Counted from the stretch's first letter, positions 28,501-37,112 are shown. The stretch is 64,000 nucleotides of DNA from Saliphagus infecundisoli (GCF_020177375.1 NZ_JAIWHV010000005.1:101615-165614), one strand, 5' to 3'. The notes: a model not told the origin generated them from the letters alone. Made by a program: numbers and translations.

Positions 28501-29396
28501 GCGGGACGATTGCCTGCCATCACGGAAACAAGATTCGATCGCTCGAGATCGACGGGGAACCGATCGACGTGCCAGTCGGGAGTGGGACCCTCGAGATCGA
28601 CCTCCCGGCGGGACCGACGCCGGTTTCCCTCGTCGTCGAGGCCGGGAGCGAAACCCACCTCGCCTTCGAGACCCTGCCCGCGGAGGCTCCCGACCTGGAC
28701 CTGGCCCACGTCCCCCGGCTGCGGTGGTTCCAGGCCGACGGCGCGCTGTCGTTCGACCCCCGTCCCGAAACCGACGATCACGTCGACTGGTTCCGGTTCG
28801 AGGCTCCCGTCGGCGCGACCGCCCTCTCGCTCCCGATCGAGGGAGAGGCCCGCGTCTGGGTCGACGGCGAGGAACGGCTCCTCGAGGACGGTCGGATCGA
28901 ACTCGACGGAGCCCTCGAGGAGCCGACCACCGTGGCCGTCCGGAGCGTCCACCCGACGTGCTACGGCGGCGGCCGGTTCACGGGACCCGTTGAATTCGAG
29001 ACCGAGGCCGTCACCGTCGAGCCCGGCGACTGGTGTGACCTCGGCCTCGCGGAGTACTCCGGGATCGGCGTCTACCGGACCGAACTCCCCTCTCTCGACC
29101 ACGGCGAGGACGATCGGCTCGTCCTCTCGCTTGGCGACGTCGGCGTCGCAGCGACGGTCCTCATCGATGGCACGGAAGTCGGAGCGGCGTTTTCGCCGCC
29201 GTACGAGGTCGAACTCGGGAGCGTCGAGGAGGATTCGACTCTCGAGATCCGCGCCGCGAACACGATCGCGAACCACTTCGCGACCGAGACGCCGACCAGG
29301 TACGTCTACGACGGCCAGCGTCGCTCGGGGCTGTTCGGGCCGGTCTCTCTCCGGGTCGAACGGAGGATTGTGCTCGAGGCCGACGGCGAGAACTGA
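25593..29396 (+). CDS. Giant GH106-like alpha-L-rhamnosidase
   Basis: A 1267-residue protein. It begins with PFWWWDGDEL (residues 23-32), the tryptophan-rich opening typical of GH106 alpha-L-rhamnosidases and relatives. A TIM-barrel-like region follows with FEQKYPHG, FQDELYMLQG and the HDNWGRND stretch (about 340). A domain with a glutamine-amidotransferase-like Rossmann layout lies around 540-640, and the C-terminal third is beta-sandwich domains ending in GVYRTELPSLDHG and ATVLIDG, a GH2-like sugar-binding jelly roll. There is no signal peptide, so it is cytoplasmic. Acidic residues suited to catalysis are present (for example in TFQDELYM), but I cannot assign the pair by eye. The ATG at 25593 has a ttctaag box 28 bases upstream; an open frame extending to 25428 looks non-coding. 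Confidence 0.8.
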   Translation: MADESELRAGFRTPPAAEYGNVPFWWWDGDELDEQRLTDQLETLKEQGVEAVCFEQKYPHGPPEGPQVAYFSEEWWGYMEHVVAECDRLDMALWIHDLTYHHSPPQWKRYWQNAVEEEIDDHPEFQGRVVDRIAETVEPGETATLDLPAEFEAESIAAYPVVGDGDGEEMTLDLDAAIDLAGELPDVDGDAARTLEWTAPPEDAEGASDRWHVAAVGTRPEGLCRTSRDVVDRIIERHYGAYVERLGDSLGDPIVGTFQDELYMLQGRVPCDDCLLARYRAEWSREPALIALFEDCGPGTAALRARYYDVVTTMIEENWFRPLYEWHERRGLQFAHDNWGRNDLTEHATEYGDYVRTMRWFQEPGYDDGGAFEGIGTRNFFDAKLAASIAACYDRDRVWGELLHTTGWGFPPDLHLAAIAENACYGLNRYNKHGLYYATLGGWYEHAPPDTHFRQPYWEMMDAFNDAVTRLMYLCSRGDPVVDVAMYYPIESVQCHRLAGGEPEVDGPGGHHRPELEPEAEEIDEGTRAVAEGLYRTVADLLLVDHETLVDSGVANGRLAFAGQEADVLLIGPATTVRGAVLEHAAELVADGGCVVSLGRLPTATVEGGAGATQGVLEELFGDAAADPDEPVPGVVEHEGGGVAVIADVDLGRGVESEESRIDEERWTKLADTLDRYVDRDVRVPADVLSTHRRTGDYDLYLLMNTRDEARTLEVDLRATGKPERWDVHDGTVEPLSEFDREGGYTSLELEFDPHGFRVIGFDAAEEPGACVADATLDSIEAVEAGPDGVRVEGLAREGGVHEVSVADGEEVRTAESEPVSVPKSIELEAWEFELEPTLDNEWGDARYPRGGVVGPEVREFVHRTEPPEEDGLEAGWHEPDASPERWGSVRWSSGQGFWCRPAGTAESEGSGRPNPEEDDSWEPYRFSELTGKPGTHPDDHGFNGVIGEEFLVAGEEPTRFWTTVRAGEGGTIACHHGNKIRSLEIDGEPIDVPVGSGTLEIDLPAGPTPVSLVVEAGSETHLAFETLPAEAPDLDLAHVPRLRWFQADGALSFDPRPETDDHVDWFRFEAPVGATALSLPIEGEARVWVDGEERLLEDGRIELDGALEEPTTVAVRSVHPTCYGGGRFTGPVEFETEAVTVEPGDWCDLGLAEYSGIGVYRTELPSLDHGEDDRLVLSLGDVGVAATVLIDGTEVGAAFSPPYEVELGSVEEDSTLEIRAANTIANHFATETPTRYVYDGQRRSGLFGPVSLRVERRIVLEADGEN

Positions 29397-29476
29397 GGGC
29401 GATCGCGTCTCGACGCGTTGCACCGTAGTCCGCCCCGACGCCAACCCTTTTCCTCCGCCGACGCGAGGAGCCAGTG

Positions 29477-30691
29477 ATGGACACCGCGCTTCGACAGGGG
29501 CCAGCAGCCGGAACCGAACGCCCGGCCGAGTGGTCCGAGTACGACGATCCCGAGACCGGCGCGACCGTGACCCGGCTCACCGACACCGCCGACTCGGGCA
29601 ACTGGCACCTCTACTTCACCGAGAACGGCTGGGACGACGGCGGGCGCCGGCTCCTGATCCAGTCGGACCGAATGGGGAGCCGACAGCTCCACTCGGTCGA
29701 TCTCGAGACCGGGGAGATCACACAGCTGACGGACCTCCCCCATCCGATCGATGGCGTCACCCGCGCCGGCGAGCGCGCGCTGTTCTGGTGTGGCGACCGG
29801 CTGGCGGTCCTCGAGCTCGACTCCCTTCGGGTACGAGAGCTGTACGAGCGCCCCGAGGGCTACGGCGGGAGCCATACCGCGGGTACTGCCGACGGCGAGC
29901 GTGTGGTGGTCGCGATCGCGGCGGAGACGGAGTTCAACCGCGAGTTCGAGAACCGGGGAGCGTGGATCAAGGCGCGCATGGACGCGAACCCCCACTCACA
30001 GATCATCTCGGTTCCCATCGCGGGCGGCGAGCCGACGGTCCACGTCGAGGACGAGCGGTGGCTGAACCACGTCAACGCCTCGCCGACGCGCCCCGACCTC
30101 GTGACCTACTGCGAGGAGGGTCCCTGGGAGGCCGTCGACCGGATTCGGGTGCTCGACCTCGCTTCGGGCGAGCAGTGGCGCGCCCGGCCGACCGACGAGG
30201 GGGAGGCCGTCGGCCATGAGTACTGGCTCGCGGACGGCGAGCACGTCGGCTACCACGGCTGGCGCGGCACCAGGGACGAGCCCGACCCGTTCTTCGGACG
30301 GGTTCGCTACGACGGGACCGACCGCCGGGAGTGGCCCGCGCCCGACCTCTACACCCACGTCCACTCCAACGGACCTGAGCGGGTCGTCTGTGACGGTACC
30401 CACCGGGGCGCCCCCTTCGACCTGCTCTGGGAGCGTCGGGAAGAGGACGGCGGGGACGGGGGAAGCGAGGAGTACGCCGGCCCCTGGAAGCTCGCTCACC
30501 ACGGCTGGGAGAGCGACGACGACGCCCACCCCCACTCGAGACTCTCGCCGGACGACTCACAGGTGGTGTTCGACGCGAGCGAGGACGACGCCGACGCGGG
30601 AAGTGACGTCTACCTCGTGGAGGTCCCCGACGACGTCACGGAGCTTCCGCGATTCGACCTCGAGGGGTTCGAACCAGCGACCGATCGGTGA
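29477..30691 (+). CDS. Oligogalacturonate lyase, PL22-type beta-propeller
   Basis: A 404-residue beta-propeller of the oligogalacturonate lyase family (PL22), which splits short, often unsaturated, galacturonides in the cytoplasm to keto-uronates. Supporting motifs are GATVTRLTD near the N-terminus, the central NHVNASPTRPDLVTYCEEGPW, VGHEYWLADG, and the late DAHPHSRLSPDDSQVVFDAS. The last includes the HxH pair that binds manganese in characterised PL22 enzymes. Several TolB-like blades are recognisable. A GTG lies directly before the ATG at 29477; a cctttttcc box about 27 bases upstream favours the ATG region. It strengthens the case that pectin fragments are the substrate of this locus. Confidence 0.85.
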   Translation: MDTALRQGPAAGTERPAEWSEYDDPETGATVTRLTDTADSGNWHLYFTENGWDDGGRRLLIQSDRMGSRQLHSVDLETGEITQLTDLPHPIDGVTRAGERALFWCGDRLAVLELDSLRVRELYERPEGYGGSHTAGTADGERVVVAIAAETEFNREFENRGAWIKARMDANPHSQIISVPIAGGEPTVHVEDERWLNHVNASPTRPDLVTYCEEGPWEAVDRIRVLDLASGEQWRARPTDEGEAVGHEYWLADGEHVGYHGWRGTRDEPDPFFGRVRYDGTDRREWPAPDLYTHVHSNGPERVVCDGTHRGAPFDLLWERREEDGGDGGSEEYAGPWKLAHHGWESDDDAHPHSRLSPDDSQVVFDASEDDADAGSDVYLVEVPDDVTELPRFDLEGFEPATDR

Positions 30692-31111
30692 CCGGACCGC
30701 GTCGTCGACGGTGTGACCCCGCGAGACGGCCTCGAAGCGCGTGGTCGTCCCACGTATCACGCCCCCGGGGGTTCGGCATCGACGGACCGTCGAACCACCG
30801 GGTCATACGACCGTGTCAGCATATCCACGAGGTCGTACACTACCCGGACGAGAGTCGCTGTCGCCCCGATACATCCGAGCTGGGGGCGAAATACGTGCGG
30901 CATCGTCGGACGGACCGGACGCGAGCGGGGAGAGACCGCCGAACGAGACCGCCCGGTTCGAATCCCGCGAGCGGCCACCGGAGCCGGCTGGAGTTACAGG
31001 CGTAGGACTGTCACATCGCCCGGCACCGGCGGTACCATCCGCTCTGTGTTCGCTATCGCCGGACACCATATTCGGGTCGATTTTATGAGGCGACCGATCG
31101 AACGCCCCGCC
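30692..31111. other. 420-base gap without a recognisable gene
   Basis: GC-rich non-coding sequence between the PL22 and CBM9-like genes. Long frames here have arginine-rich compositions unlike haloarchaeal proteins. The last 30 bases hold a ttttatgagg box 28 bases before the CBM9-like start. A 14-base stretch at 30955-30968 looks like a tRNA T-loop but does not form a tRNA. Confidence 0.6.
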
Positions 31112-31771
31112 ATGAAGACGTACACGATCCGCCGCGCCGACGGGGACGTTCCGCTCGGCGAGACGGTCGCCGGAACGCCCTGGGTCAAGGCAGACACCGT
31201 CTACATCGACGAGTTCTCCTGGCACGACGAGGGACCGAAACCGGCGACGCAGGGCCACGTCCTCTACGACGATCGGGCGCTCTTCCTCCAGTTCTTCGCC
31301 GAGGACGACGAGATCCACGCCGAGACGACCGAGCTGAACGGACCGACGTACGCCGACAGCTCCGTCGAGTTCTTCGCGGCGCCCGGCGGCGATCGCTATT
31401 TCAACTTCGAGGCGAACTGCTGTGGCCAGTTCAAACTCGCCTGGCAGGAGCCCGGTTGGCAGGTCCACGGCCAGCGCGAACTGATCTCGCCGGAGCTGGC
31501 CTCCCGGATCGACGTCCGGACGTCGGTCCCGGGCTCGACGAAGGAACCCGCTCCCGGTGACGACGGCTGGTGGCTCGCCGCCGCTATCCCCTTTTCGGTC
31601 CTCTCGGAGCTGACGGGCCGCGAGATCGGCCCCGAAACGGGGACCGAGTGGCGCGGGAACGTCTATCGCAGCGGGGTTCCCGATCCCCGGAAGGCGACCT
31701 GGAACCCGATCGAGGAGCCCGAACCGGCCTACCACTCCCCGGAGTACTTCGGTCGCCTGCGCTTCGAGTAG
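31112..31771 (+). CDS. Single-domain CBM9-like carbohydrate-binding protein
   Basis: A 219-residue protein with the layout of a family 9 carbohydrate-binding module: KADTVYIDEFSW, a GHVLYDDRALFLQFFAEDDEI strand pair, DSSVEFFAAPGGD, YFNFEANCCGQ and a late GWWLAAAIPFSVL, all hallmark segments. It lacks a signal peptide, although CBM9 modules are usually parts of secreted enzymes. Similar stand-alone proteins occur in carbohydrate loci of other organisms. A ttttatgag box 28 bases before the ATG supports the start. The role may be binding of intracellular oligosaccharide or sugar acid; the catalytic function is unknown. It converges on the SGNH hydrolase gene. Confidence 0.8.
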   Translation: MKTYTIRRADGDVPLGETVAGTPWVKADTVYIDEFSWHDEGPKPATQGHVLYDDRALFLQFFAEDDEIHAETTELNGPTYADSSVEFFAAPGGDRYFNFEANCCGQFKLAWQEPGWQVHGQRELISPELASRIDVRTSVPGSTKEPAPGDDGWWLAAAIPFSVLSELTGREIGPETGTEWRGNVYRSGVPDPRKATWNPIEEPEPAYHSPEYFGRLRFE

Positions 31772-31784
31772 TTAGAGAAACCGG

Positions 31785-32789
31785 CTACAGGAGCGCCTCG
31801 AGTTCGCCCGCCAGGTTCTCCCCGATCCGGATCATCGCGTCGTCGCCGGGGTGGACCAGGTCGGTTGTGAGCCCGCCGACGTCCGGGAGGAGTTCGGGCC
31901 CCTCGAGCAGGACGACGTTGTCGTGGGGCGTCCCGGCGACGATTTCCTGGAGGATCTCGCGGAACTCCTCGGCGAGTTCTCGCTCCTCATTCCCGGCGAG
32001 GACGTCCCTGGTGTGGGGAAAGAGAGTGATCGCCGCGACCGGATCATCGGGGTGGGCCCCCGCGACGGTATCGATCATCCGGGCCGCGCGCTCGCGAAAC
32101 TCCGCCGGGGAGAAGGTCCCGACCATGTTGACCGACAGCGAGAGCGTCGCGACGTCGAAGGACTCGCTCGCGATGTGGTCGGCCATCGCCCGGTCGCAGT
32201 AGGCCGTGCCACACGACCCGAGGTTCACGAGGTCGGCGCCCAGCCGGCGGGCCGTCTGGCTCGCGTAGGTGAGGTGTTCGGCGCTCGGAGCCTCGCCCTC
32301 CGTGATCGAGGTCCCGTAGGCGAGATACCGCCGGTCGGGGAGTTCCTCGGGGCGGGGCGGTCGGACGTCGCCGCTCACGCCGTGGTACCGCACGAACCCG
32401 CCGCGATGTTCGCCGGGCAGGCGAACCCGACAGACCCGCGGGTCGAACGCGAGGTCGGCGACGGCCTCCGGCCGGAGGTCAGCGAGTTCCTCGGGCGGGG
32501 AGAGCTCGAGGGTCGTCCGGTCGCCGACGACGTGGCCTTCCCCCTGGATCGGGCCCCAGAAGACCTCGACGCGGCCCTCCGGTCGGTCCCCGGGAACCGT
32601 CGAAAGGGTGAGTTCGACCGGGCCGTCGGGGACGAACCGTATCTCGACGCCCGCCGGGTGGCGCATCCGCCGGGCGGCGCCCTCGTTCAGTTCGCTCCGA
32701 ACGGCCTCGGGCACCCGCTGGAGGAGCCTGCCGCCCTCGGTCCCGCGGAGTTCGCCGACGTTGTGGAACTCGAGCCCGTCGTGGTGCAT
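31785..32789 (-). CDS. SGNH/GDSL-family esterase, possible sugar acetylesterase
   Basis: A 334-residue protein with an N-terminal beta-sandwich domain (to about residue 150) and a C-terminal SGNH hydrolase domain. Block I is AYGTSITEG (serine near 162), a glycine block is in VNLGSCGTAYC, and the asparagine region is SVNMVG. The catalytic Asp/His pair is in TDLVHPGDDA near residue 310. The two-domain layout resembles carbohydrate esterases that remove acetyl groups from polysaccharides. No signal peptide is seen. In a rhamnogalacturonan locus, deacetylation of imported fragments is a reasonable inference. It is the only minus-strand gene between 19.8 and 35.0 kb and ends 13 bases from the convergent CBM9-like gene. 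Confidence 0.82.
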   Translation of the reverse strand: MHHDGLEFHNVGELRGTEGGRLLQRVPEAVRSELNEGAARRMRHPAGVEIRFVPDGPVELTLSTVPGDRPEGRVEVFWGPIQGEGHVVGDRTTLELSPPEELADLRPEAVADLAFDPRVCRVRLPGEHRGGFVRYHGVSGDVRPPRPEELPDRRYLAYGTSITEGEAPSAEHLTYASQTARRLGADLVNLGSCGTAYCDRAMADHIASESFDVATLSLSVNMVGTFSPAEFRERAARMIDTVAGAHPDDPVAAITLFPHTRDVLAGNEERELAEEFREILQEIVAGTPHDNVVLLEGPELLPDVGGLTTDLVHPGDDAMIRIGENLAGELEALL

Positions 32790-32954
32790 GTCCGGTGATC
32801 GCGGGCGGAGCCCTTAGACGTTCGGTCCCGGACCGAAACCGGGAACGGGCCGGCGAGAACGGACCCCTGGGACCACAACGTATTTGTGACCATACCCCGA
32901 GCCGCTAGTGTTGCAAGTACACGGAGCGCGATGTGGTACACGAGAGGTCTATCA

Positions 32955-33995
32955 ATGAAGCAGATAGTGCAAACGGGGCCGGAGGCCGTCGAACTGCGCG
33001 AAGGAGAGAGGCCGTCGCCCGGTCCGGGTGAGGTCCTGGTCCGGGTCCACTCGGCGGGCCTCTGCGGGAGCGACGCCCACGCCTACCGCTACGAGGGGGG
33101 CTACGAGTGGATCCCGATCCCGCGGGTGATGGGCCACGAGTATTCCGGCGAGATCGTCGAGATCGGGAGCGACGTCGAGGGGTTCTCCCCGGGCGACCGG
33201 ATCGTCGAGGAGCCGATCCACCACTGCGGGGAGTGCTTTCAGTGTCTGAACGGCCAGGAGAACGTCTGTCAGAACTTCTCGATCACCGGGATGCACCGCG
33301 ACGGCGCCTACGCCGACTACGTGACCGTCGAACCCCGCCACCTCCATCCCGTCCCCGACGACGTCCCGCTTCGCCACGCCGCGATCACCGAGCCGACGAG
33401 CATCGCCACCCGCGCCGTCTTCAGCCAGTCCGCGGTAACGCCGGGCAACGAGGTGCTCGTCGAGGGACCGGGTCCGATCGGCGTCCTGGTCGCCGCCGTC
33501 GCCGATTCGATGGGCGCAAACGTCGTCGTCAGCGGTCTCGGCCGGGACGCCCGCTCGCGGCTCCCACAGGTCGAGGGCCTGGGAGTCGACACGATCAACG
33601 TTGAGGAACGAGACGTCGAGGGGTACGCCGACGCCCGAACCGACGGGATCGGCTTCGACGTCGTCTTCGACACGACCGGCCACCACACCGGCGTCGAGAC
33701 GGCGATCGAGGTCGTCAGGAAGGGCGGCCAGGTCGTCGTCGTCGGCCTCCCCGGCGAACCCAGCGAGGTGTTCATGACCCCCGTCGTCCGCGGCGAGATA
33801 GACGTCAACAGCTCCTACGGCTCGAGCTGGTCGAACTTCGAGCAGGCCCTACGGCTGATGGAAAACGGCACCATCGACGCAGAGGGGATCATCGACACCG
33901 GCTTCTCGACCGCCGATCCCGCCTCCGCCTTCGAGGCGTTTCTCGACTCCGAGGTCATCAAGCCCGTCTTCAGCTTCAACGGCGATAGCGCGTAG
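32955..33995 (+). CDS. Zinc-dependent medium-chain dehydrogenase (sorbitol/threonine type)
   Basis: A 346-residue MDR-family alcohol dehydrogenase. The catalytic zinc site is CGSDAH (near residue 36) with GHEYSGEI, and the structural-zinc-type motif CGECFQCLNGQENVC lies near residues 92-106. The coenzyme motif is VEGPGPIGVLVA, near 170. The ATG at 32955 gives MKQIVQTGPEAVEL and is preferred over one at 32886, whose extra residues look non-coding. The substrate is unclear; candidates in this locus are a sugar, a sugar alcohol, fructuronate/mannonate, or a deoxy-ketoaldonate such as 2-keto-3-deoxy-L-rhamnonate. It is followed by a Gfo/Idh gene after 51 bases, probably as a pair. Confidence 0.87.
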   Translation: MKQIVQTGPEAVELREGERPSPGPGEVLVRVHSAGLCGSDAHAYRYEGGYEWIPIPRVMGHEYSGEIVEIGSDVEGFSPGDRIVEEPIHHCGECFQCLNGQENVCQNFSITGMHRDGAYADYVTVEPRHLHPVPDDVPLRHAAITEPTSIATRAVFSQSAVTPGNEVLVEGPGPIGVLVAAVADSMGANVVVSGLGRDARSRLPQVEGLGVDTINVEERDVEGYADARTDGIGFDVVFDTTGHHTGVETAIEVVRKGGQVVVVGLPGEPSEVFMTPVVRGEIDVNSSYGSSWSNFEQALRLMENGTIDAEGIIDTGFSTADPASAFEAFLDSEVIKPVFSFNGDSA

Positions 33996-34046
33996 CCGGC
34001 GGCGAGAACACGAAGGATTAACTGCCGATCGTCGGTACCCTCTCGC

Positions 34047-35039
34047 GTGCTCCGAACTGCCCTGTTCGGCGTCGGCGGCATCGGCCGCCGGCTCGCCGAC
34101 GAACTCCGCGACCATCCCGAGACGAGTCTCGAAGCCGCAGTCGACGTCAACCCCGAGAACCTCCGGGAAGCCGGTATCGACAAAGGCGATCGCTACACCG
34201 ACGAGGAGCGACTGTACGACGAACGGGGCGACCGGCTGGACGCCGTCGTCATCGCGACGCCGCCGGCCTTCCATGCCCGCCAGATCCACGAGGCCGGAGA
34301 GCGGGGCCTCCACGTCCTCTGTGAGAAACCCCTCGTCGCCGACCGCGAGGAGGCAGCGGCGGTCGTCGAGCGCTTCGCGAACTCGCCGGAGACGCTGATG
34401 GTCTGCTACCAGCGCCACCTCGATCCTGCCTTCAGGCGGGGGTACGAACGCTGGCACGCGGGCGAGCGCGAGCCGACCTTTTTGACCGGTCAACTCACCC
34501 AGGACTGGACGGCCCACTTCGAGGGCGACGAGAACTGGCGGACCGACCCGGAGATCGGCGTCCGGGGCCACCTCTTCAGCGTCGGCACGCACGTCCTCGA
34601 GTCGATGCTCTGGATGACCGGCCTCACGCCCGAGTCGGTGTCGGCTGAGATGGCCTTTCACGACGATGGCGGGGTGATCGACACCCAGTCGTCGCTCTCG
34701 ATCCGCTTCGCAAACGGCGCGATCGCGTCCATGGCCGACTCGGCGGTCGTCCCCGCCCAGCGCGAGCACCTCCGGATCTGGGATTCGGACGGTGCCCTCG
34801 AGGTGAGCGCGCGAGACTGGGGCGAACCGACGCTGACCCGGATCGACGGCGGGGGCGAGGAGTCGGTCGTGGACGTCGATCGTAGTGTGAGGGAGACGAA
34901 GGTCGCGGCGTTCGTCGAGGCGATCGAAACCAGTACTCCGCCGCCGGCGACCGCCGAGGACGCCCTCCGGGTGACCGCTCTCCTCGATGCGGCCTACGAG
35001 TCCGCCCGGACCGGCGAGCGGATCGACGTCGATCTCTAG
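34047..35039 (+). CDS. Gfo/Idh/MocA-family oxidoreductase
   Basis: A 330-residue NAD(P)-dependent oxidoreductase starting with GTG. The Rossmann motif FGVGGIGRR is at residues 7-15. The family motif CEKPLVADREEA lies near 92, with the lysine expected in catalysis, and a C-terminal alpha/beta domain follows with VRGHLFSVGTHVLE. It is distinct from the two XacA-like proteins at 53.4 and 56.4 kb, which start with a GWWT motif. The substrate is probably a sugar or inositol-like compound. A gaaggattaac box lies about 31 bases upstream. Its stop overlaps by four bases the stop of the convergent ABC exporter gene. Confidence 0.87.
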   Translation: MLRTALFGVGGIGRRLADELRDHPETSLEAAVDVNPENLREAGIDKGDRYTDEERLYDERGDRLDAVVIATPPAFHARQIHEAGERGLHVLCEKPLVADREEAAAVVERFANSPETLMVCYQRHLDPAFRRGYERWHAGEREPTFLTGQLTQDWTAHFEGDENWRTDPEIGVRGHLFSVGTHVLESMLWMTGLTPESVSAEMAFHDDGGVIDTQSSLSIRFANGAIASMADSAVVPAQREHLRIWDSDGALEVSARDWGEPTLTRIDGGGEESVVDVDRSVRETKVAAFVEAIETSTPPPATAEDALRVTALLDAAYESARTGERIDVDL

Positions 35040-36922
35040 CGGTCGCGCATCGCCGCGTCGGCGACGAACTCCTCGGGGAGCGCATCGACCTCGCCCACCT
35101 GCACCCGCCAGAGGTTGGCGTAGAGGCCGTCCTCGTCGAGGAGTTCCTCGTGGGTGCCCCGTTCTGCGATCCGCCCGTCCTCCAGGACGAGGATTCGATC
35201 GGCGTCCCGGACAGTCGAGAGCCGGTGGGCGATGGCGAACGTCGTTCGGTCCTCGATCAACTCCTCCAGACTGCGCTGGATCACGACCTCGGTTTCGTTG
35301 TCGACGTGGCTCGTCGCCTCGTCGAGGATGATGATCTCGGGGTCCTTGAGGATCGCGCGGGCGATCGCGATCCGCTGGCGTTGCCCGCCCGAGAGCTTGT
35401 CGCCGCGCTGGCCGACCTCGGTCTCGTAGCCCTCTTCGAGTTCGGCGATGAAGTCGTGGGCGTGGGCGCGTTCTGCGGCCGCGCGGAGTTCGCCCTCCGT
35501 GACGTCCATCCCGTAGGCGATGTTCTCGCGGATCGACCCCGTAAAGAGGAAGGGGTCCTGGTTGACGTAGCCGATCGACGTCCGGAGGTCCCGCACGGAA
35601 AGGTCACGGACGTCGTGGCCGTCCACCCGCACCGCTCCCTCCTCGACGTCGTAGAATCGGAGGAGAAGCTTGATGAGCGTCGACTTCCCCGAGCCGGTGG
35701 GGCCGACGAGCCCGACGAGTTCGCCGGATTCGACCTCGAAGTCGATTCCCTTGAGAGCCTGCTCGCCGTCGGGGTAGCTGAACGTGACGTCGTCGTAAGC
35801 GATCTCGCCGCGAACGGACTCGAGGGCGACGGCGTCCTCTGGCTCCTCGATCGCCGAGGGGTAGTCCATGAGGACGAAGACGCGCTCGGCGGAGGCTTTG
35901 ACCCGCTGGTAGTTGTTCAGCAACTGGCCGGCCTGGGTCATCGGCTGCTGGATCATCCGGGTGTACTGGAGGAACATGACGATGACCCCGACGGTGACCG
36001 TCCCCGTAAAGAAGAGGGGCGCGCCGAAGAGGAGCCACCAGCCGCCGACGAAGAGGACCGTCGCGAAGCCGACCCCGGTGATCAGCGTCAGCGACGGGCC
36101 GAAGCGGACCCCCCACCGGCGGGCGGCCCAGCGGGCGTCCATGTGTTCCTGGGAGGACGCCCGAACGCGGTTGGACTCGAAGTCCTCGGTCGTAAACGAC
36201 TTGACGACGGTGATCCCGCTGACGTTGTTCTCGAGGCGCGCGGCGAGTTCGCCGAACGTCGAGCGGGCCTCGCGGTACTTCGGTTTGACCTTCTGGATGA
36301 ACTTGTAGCTCACCGCGAGCAGGAGCGGCGCCGGTAGCAGAGTGACGAGTGCGAGCTGCCAGTTGATCCAGAGCATGACGGCAGTGACGCCGACGACCAT
36401 CACGACGATGTTCATGATCCGGCCGACCCAGCCGTTGAGAAATCCCTCGAGGCGGTTGACGTCCGAGGAGAGGATCGCCATGATCTCTCCCGTCTGCTTG
36501 TCCGAGAAGAAGTCCATCCCGAGATACTGGACTCGGTCGTAGACGTCCGTGCGCAGGGAGTGCTGGACGTGTTCGGCAAAGAGCGCCCACCCCCAGCTTC
36601 CCGCCCACGTCAGCAGCGTCGTGAGCACGTAGACCGCGACGAGCAGCCCGAAGACGAGAATCAACTGCTCGCGCAGTTCGGTCGGAACCCAGGCGTCGGG
36701 AACGAGCGGCAGCCCGAACTCCTGTTCCTGTGTGAACAGCGAGTCGATCGAGAGCGCGAGCAGGTAGGCCGGAACGAGCGTCAGAAGCGGCGAGACCATG
36801 TTGGCCGCAAGTGCGACCCCCGCGGGTACCGGATACCGCCGGCCGTACTCCCGGAACAGCCGGAGCATCGGCCACTCGACGTCCTCGCGCTCCTCGACGA
36901 AGAGGTCCTTCCGGTCAACCAT
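35036..36922 (-). CDS. ABC exporter, fused permease-ATPase (MsbA/multidrug type)
   Basis: A 628-residue half-transporter. Six membrane helices lie in the first about 330 residues (for example LLTLVPAYLLALSID, IVVMVVGVTAVMLW, VGFATVLFVGGWWLLFG), followed by a complete nucleotide-binding domain: Walker A GPTGSGKST, signature LSGGQRQR, Walker B IIILDEATS and the IAHRLST switch. It probably acts as a homodimer exporting a lipid, drug or peptide. Its presence inside the sugar locus is unexplained. Upstream, between 36923 and 37181, are two inverted repeats that may control it. Confidence 0.9.
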   Translation of the reverse strand: MVDRKDLFVEEREDVEWPMLRLFREYGRRYPVPAGVALAANMVSPLLTLVPAYLLALSIDSLFTQEQEFGLPLVPDAWVPTELREQLILVFGLLVAVYVLTTLLTWAGSWGWALFAEHVQHSLRTDVYDRVQYLGMDFFSDKQTGEIMAILSSDVNRLEGFLNGWVGRIMNIVVMVVGVTAVMLWINWQLALVTLLPAPLLLAVSYKFIQKVKPKYREARSTFGELAARLENNVSGITVVKSFTTEDFESNRVRASSQEHMDARWAARRWGVRFGPSLTLITGVGFATVLFVGGWWLLFGAPLFFTGTVTVGVIVMFLQYTRMIQQPMTQAGQLLNNYQRVKASAERVFVLMDYPSAIEEPEDAVALESVRGEIAYDDVTFSYPDGEQALKGIDFEVESGELVGLVGPTGSGKSTLIKLLLRFYDVEEGAVRVDGHDVRDLSVRDLRTSIGYVNQDPFLFTGSIRENIAYGMDVTEGELRAAAERAHAHDFIAELEEGYETEVGQRGDKLSGGQRQRIAIARAILKDPEIIILDEATSHVDNETEVVIQRSLEELIEDRTTFAIAHRLSTVRDADRILVLEDGRIAERGTHEELLDEDGLYANLWRVQVGEVDALPEEFVADAAMRDR

Positions 36923-37060
36923 CGCGGTACGGAGCCACCCCAGAGACAGCGCCGCGTCGGGACCGTGCCGGGCACCCCGCGAGACGTCTCGAGGGGCGCC
37001 GGCGTCCGTTCGGTTCGTATGTCGCGTACATCGTCACTTCTTGGAGGGACGACCGGTGAA

Positions 37061-37112
37061 AACGGTTTGGGAACCAGCGAACCGTTCGGTCAGTTGGTAT
37101 GACATCTGTCAT
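37061..37112 (-). promoter_or_regulatory. Two inverted repeats with a TATA-like box upstream of the ABC exporter
   Basis: ATGACA-TC-TGTCAT at 37099-37112 is a 14-base near-continuous palindrome, directly overlapped on the minus strand by a gataaaatg TATA-like box. AACGGTT (37061-37067) and AACCGTT (37080-37086) form a second inverted repeat 12 bases apart. Placement suggests repressor control of a transcript reading toward 36922. The first repeat might instead mark a terminator-like structure for ThuA, but its coding direction makes that less likely. Confidence 0.4.

Noticed and set aside
30955..30968. GGTTCGAATCCCGC, like a tRNA T-loop
   Set aside because: The five bases on each side of the loop do not pair as a T-stem, and no anticodon or acceptor stem could be fitted upstream. 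It is treated as chance or at most a tRNA fragment.
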